From: Enterococcus columbae DSM 7374 = ATCC 51263
GTDB lineage: Bacteria; Bacillota; Bacilli; Lactobacillales; Enterococcaceae
Reading direction: 5' to 3'
DNA length: 64,000 nucleotides
Assembly: GCF_000406925.1 (NCBI RefSeq)
Contig: NZ_KE136352.1
Location: forward strand, 72,001-136,000
This document shows, piece after piece, positions 61,182 through 64,000 of the stretch; positions within the stretch are counted from its first letter, which is position 1, and each line of letters starts with the position of its first letter. The notes below the pieces were generated by a model. The model made no database searches. It saw nothing but the letters and a program-made list of their open reading frames with translations, and was not told the DNA's origin. The position numbers were made by a program, and so were the translations under genes.

Positions 61182-62273
61182 ATGATAGAAGTCTCAGCTC
61201 CTGGAAAGCTATATATCGCAGGTGAATATGCCGTTGTAGAACCAGGACACCCTGCCATTATTGTGGCAGTTGATCAGTTTATTACTGTAACAATTGAACA
61301 TGCAATCGGTAGCAAGGGAAGTATCCAATCCCAACAATATAGTGATTTACCGATTAAATGGTCTAGAAGAAAAGGCGAACTAGTTTTAGATCATCGCGAA
61401 AATCCTTTTCACTATATTTTAGCTGCGATTCGTTTAACTGAACGCTATGCCAAAGAAACCAATCATCCGTTACATTTTTATGATTTAAAGGTGACTAGTG
61501 AACTAGATAATTCTAACGGTAGAAAGTATGGACTAGGTTCTAGCGGAGCTGTTACCGTAGCCACCGTTAAAGCGCTCAATGCGTATTATCATTTAGATTT
61601 AGATTTACTCACACAATTCAAGCTAGCTGCCCTAGCTCATCTAGATGTTCAAGGAAATGGTTCCTGTGGAGATATCGCTGCTAGTTGTTTTGGTGGTTGG
61701 ATTGCTTTTTCAACCTTTGATCATCAATGGGTGATTGAACGCTATGGCAATCTCCCTATTTCCGAGTTAGTCAAAATGGATTGGCCAGGTCTTGCCATTC
61801 GCCCATTACCTGTACCTGACAAACTAAGATTATTAATTGGTTGGACTGGTAGCCCAGCTTCTACCTCTGATTTAGTTGATCAAGTCCATCAATCTAAAAA
61901 AGGTCGCTTACAGGATTATCAAACCTTTTTAACTCAAAGTAAAGACTGTGTCGAAAAAATGATTGCTGGCTTTGAAACCGGCAATGTCAGTCAGATCAAA
62001 CAAATGCTCTCGCTCAATCGTCAGTTATTGAACGAATTAACCAGTATGACTGGGGTAATCATTGAAACACCCGCTCTAAAAGTGCTCTGTGATTTAGCCG
62101 AAAATTATGGTGGCGCCGCAAAATCTTCCGGAGCAGGTGGGGGTGATTGTGGGATTGTTATTGTAGATCAAAAAACCGGAATTTTACCACTGATGAGTGC
62201 ATGGGAAAAAGCTGAGATTACCCCATTGCCCCTTCACGTTTATCAATGTCAGGAGGAAAGAAATGAATCGTAA
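61182..62273 (+). CDS. mvaK2: Phosphomevalonate kinase
   Basis: 363 residues, GHMP fold. [20 protein letters not shown] near the start, [17 protein letters not shown] (ATP loop, near 115), [14 protein letters not shown] near the end. Phosphorylates mevalonate 5-phosphate. 20 bases after mvaD. Confidence 0.95.
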   Translation: MIEVSAPGKLYIAGEYAVVEPGHPAIIVAVDQFITVTIEHAIGSKGSIQSQQYSDLPIKWSRRKGELVLDHRENPFHYILAAIRLTERYAKETNHPLHFYDLKVTSELDNSNGRKYGLGSSGAVTVATVKALNAYYHLDLDLLTQFKLAALAHLDVQGNGSCGDIAASCFGGWIAFSTFDHQWVIERYGNLPISELVKMDWPGLAIRPLPVPDKLRLLIGWTGSPASTSDLVDQVHQSKKGRLQDYQTFLTQSKDCVEKMIAGFETGNVSQIKQMLSLNRQLLNELTSMTGVIIETPALKVLCDLAENYGGAAKSSGAGGGDCGIVIVDQKTGILPLMSAWEKAEITPLPLHVYQCQEERNES

Positions 62274-63303
62274 GGATGAACATATTTCATTAGCGAAAGC
62301 CTTCCATGGAGAAAATAAAAATGATTTTGATGCTATTCGTATTATCCATCAATCTTTTCCAGAATGTCGAGTAGCGGATATTTCTATTCGTAGTGAATTA
62401 ATCGGCAAAAAACTAGCCACTCCCTTTTTCATCAATGCCATGACTGGTGGTAGTGAAAAAACCAAGGAAATCAATCAACAGCTAGCCATTATCGCTCGAG
62501 AAACAGACTTAATGCTAGCAACCGGTTCATGCTCAGCTGCAATTAAAGACCCTTCAGTTGCCGATTCATTTACCATTGTTCGTAAAGAAAATCCAGATGG
62601 ACTAATTTTAGCAAATATTGGTGCGGGTAGTAATGTTGAACAAGCGAAAAAAGCTGTAGACCTGCTAGCAGCTGATGGACTACAAATTCATGTCAATGCC
62701 CCTCAAGAGCTAGTGATGCCAGAAGGAGATCGTGATTTCACTAACTGGCTAAAAAATATCGAAGCCATTGTTCGAGAAATTGAGGTGCCGGTCATTGTTA
62801 AAGAGGTCGGTTTTGGTATGACCAGAGAAACCATGCATCAAATTTTAGATCTCGGCGTAAAGACCATTGATGTCGGTGGAAATGGTGGAACAAGCTTCAC
62901 TCAAATTGAGAATGCACGCCGCAAAAATCGCGAATTGGCTTATCTAGATCACTACGGTCAATCCACCGTTATCTCATTACTAGAAGCCTATGAAATGAAA
63001 CGTATTTTCGATATTGTCGCTTCTGGTGGCATTCGTAACGCCTATGATATTTTTAAATGTCTATGCTTAGGTGCTAAAGCTGTGGGCATCTCTGGAACGA
63101 TTCTACACTCATTATTGACAGACGGTCTAGAAGAAACCATTGAGCTAGTTTATCAATGGAAACGTGAATTAGTCATGCTCTACACCATGACTGGTAAAAC
63201 AACGACAAAAGAATTGAAAAAAGTACCTATTTTCTTAACCGGTATTCCTAAAAATTGGTGTGAAGCACGACATATTGATTTATCTCACTATAGTATCCAT
63301 TAA
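62263..63303 (+). CDS. fni: Isopentenyl-diphosphate isomerase, type 2 (FMN)
   Basis: 346 residues from the ATG at 62263, which has AGGAGG 7 bases upstream; the open frame is longer but overlaps mvaK2. [13 protein letters not shown] start, [31 protein letters not shown] and [10 protein letters not shown] (FMN site). Interconverts IPP and DMAPP with FMN and NADPH. Overlaps the end of mvaK2 by 11 bases. Confidence 0.95.
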   Translation: MNRKDEHISLAKAFHGENKNDFDAIRIIHQSFPECRVADISIRSELIGKKLATPFFINAMTGGSEKTKEINQQLAIIARETDLMLATGSCSAAIKDPSVADSFTIVRKENPDGLILANIGAGSNVEQAKKAVDLLAADGLQIHVNAPQELVMPEGDRDFTNWLKNIEAIVREIEVPVIVKEVGFGMTRETMHQILDLGVKTIDVGGNGGTSFTQIENARRKNRELAYLDHYGQSTVISLLEAYEMKRIFDIVASGGIRNAYDIFKCLCLGAKAVGISGTILHSLLTDGLEETIELVYQWKRELVMLYTMTGKTTTKELKKVPIFLTGIPKNWCEARHIDLSHYSIH

Positions 63304-63409
63304 CAATCGAGTAAGGTGTATATTTAACTAAAAAATGAATAGTACACCCTAACTGAAGCTAAGAACACCCACCAATGAAATCATGACTGTTCTCTGCTGC
63401 AAAAAAACG

Positions 63410-63452
63410 AAGCTGCCTATACTAAATTGGCTGTAATTTAGTATAGGCAGCT
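63410..63452 (+). terminator. Terminator of the mevalonate operon
   Basis: AAGCTGCCTATACTAAATT pairs with AATTTAGTATAGGCAGCTT, 19 bases, around a 5-base loop. It has a T-containing tail TTAATTAGTTTTCG, and may also stop transcription entering from the rRNA side. Confidence 0.85.
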
Positions 63453-63480
63453 TAATTAGTTTTCGTTTTCTCAAAAAAAG

Positions 63481-63514
63481 AAGCAAAAAAAGCTAGTTCC
63501 ACTGAACTAGCTTT
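63481..63514 (-). terminator. Terminator of the rRNA operon
   Basis: On the minus strand AAAGCTAGTTC pairs perfectly with GAACTAGCTTT around a 4-base loop, followed by TTTTGC and more T, directly after the 5S gene. Confidence 0.88.
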
Positions 63515-63518
63515 ACCT

Positions 63519-63635
63519 TGCGTGGCGACGTCCTACTCTCACAGGGGGAAACCCCCAACTACAATCGGCGCTAAGAAGCTTAACTTCTGTGTTCGGCATG
63601 GGAACAGGTGTATCCTTCTTGCTATCGCCACCACA
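63519..63635 (-). rRNA. rrf: 5S ribosomal RNA
   Basis: Minus strand: TGTGGTGGCGATAGC at the 5' end, CACCTGTTCCCATGCCGAAC in the middle, GTAGGACGTCGCCACGC at the 3' end; about 117 bases. Boundaries within 2 bases. No tRNA lies between it and the 23S gene. Confidence 0.95.
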
Positions 63636-63703
63636 CTATTTGCTTTGAGTAAATTGCTTCACTCAAAACTGGATTTGAAGGTCATCAATCTACCGATTCT
63701 TTT

Positions 63704-64000
<297 letters not shown>

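Overview
The window looks like chromosome from a low-GC lactic acid bacterium of the Enterococcaceae, most likely an Enterococcus-like species. Supporting features are a complete mevalonate operon, a lysine-type MurE, a MalR/maltose phosphorylase locus, YhaMNO, an ArgR/T-box argS unit, a men operon without menA or a methyltransferase, and a Firmicutes infC-rpmI-rplT operon. The species cannot be fixed from the sequence alone. Most genes lie on the minus strand. An rRNA operon (5S and the 3' end of 23S) enters from the right edge.

Layout. 1-2.7 kb: maltose phosphorylase (5' end missing) and a MalR-type repressor. 2.8-4.8 kb: a MerR regulator and an acyl-AMP ligase of unknown substrate. 4.9-12.9 kb: men operon B-E-F-D-H-C with a divergent MenI-like thioesterase. 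13-16.3 kb: an SRPBCC protein and two tandem cyclopropane fatty acid synthases sharing upstream palindromes. 16.6-22.2 kb: DHFR, a DUF4288-like protein, a Doc-type toxin/antitoxin pair, UspA, ManA, a beta-lactamase-fold hydrolase and a VOC protein. 22.5-30 kb: HIT and YtxH proteins, a relic of a short-chain dehydrogenase, PrsA and YhaM/N/O.

30.2-41.8 kb is the accessory part and the most interesting stretch. It carries two complete histidine kinase/LytTR regulator pairs. System A (30.7-34.5 kb) has direct-repeat boxes of the type TTAGGTAAA. System B (39.4-41.8 kb) has boxes of the type ATTTCAGGAA. In each system two boxes lie 21 nt apart. System B is preceded by a short ORF for a 25-residue cationic peptide without a double-glycine leader, placed where an inducing peptide would be. 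Five promoters carry system B boxes. Three of them belong to a triplicated promoter/leader cassette in which the bacteriocin part seems lost while small membrane (immunity-like) genes remain. Between the cassettes lie at least four bacteriocin-like precursor genes in different stages of decay: one with a 1-nt frameshift in an A run, one with a nonsense codon, one with GE in place of GG, and one short intact GG peptide. No ABC exporter for such peptides is present in the window.

41.8-55.8 kb is cell envelope and housekeeping: YheA, a class A PBP, RluD and RsuA family pseudouridine synthases, an M23 hydrolase, a MurJ-like flippase, MurE, a GcvH-like protein, an ArsC/Spx protein, RodA, ArgR and ArgS with its T-box. 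Around the MurJ gene there are three full and one partial copies of a long imperfect palindrome whose arms differ between copies but stay complementary. 55.8-64 kb: a DUF1304 protein, a histidine phosphatase, rplT-rpmI-infC with an L20-type leader, a deoxynucleoside kinase, the mevalonate genes mvk-mvaD-mvaK2-fni, then the rRNA genes.

How the parts work together. The men genes make the naphthoate precursor of (demethyl)menaquinone and the mevalonate genes supply its prenyl tail. RodA, PBP, MurE and MurJ form a peptidoglycan set. The central region reads as a quorum-sensing-controlled bacteriocin/immunity locus that is largely eroding. All assignments are from reading the sequence; no database search was run.
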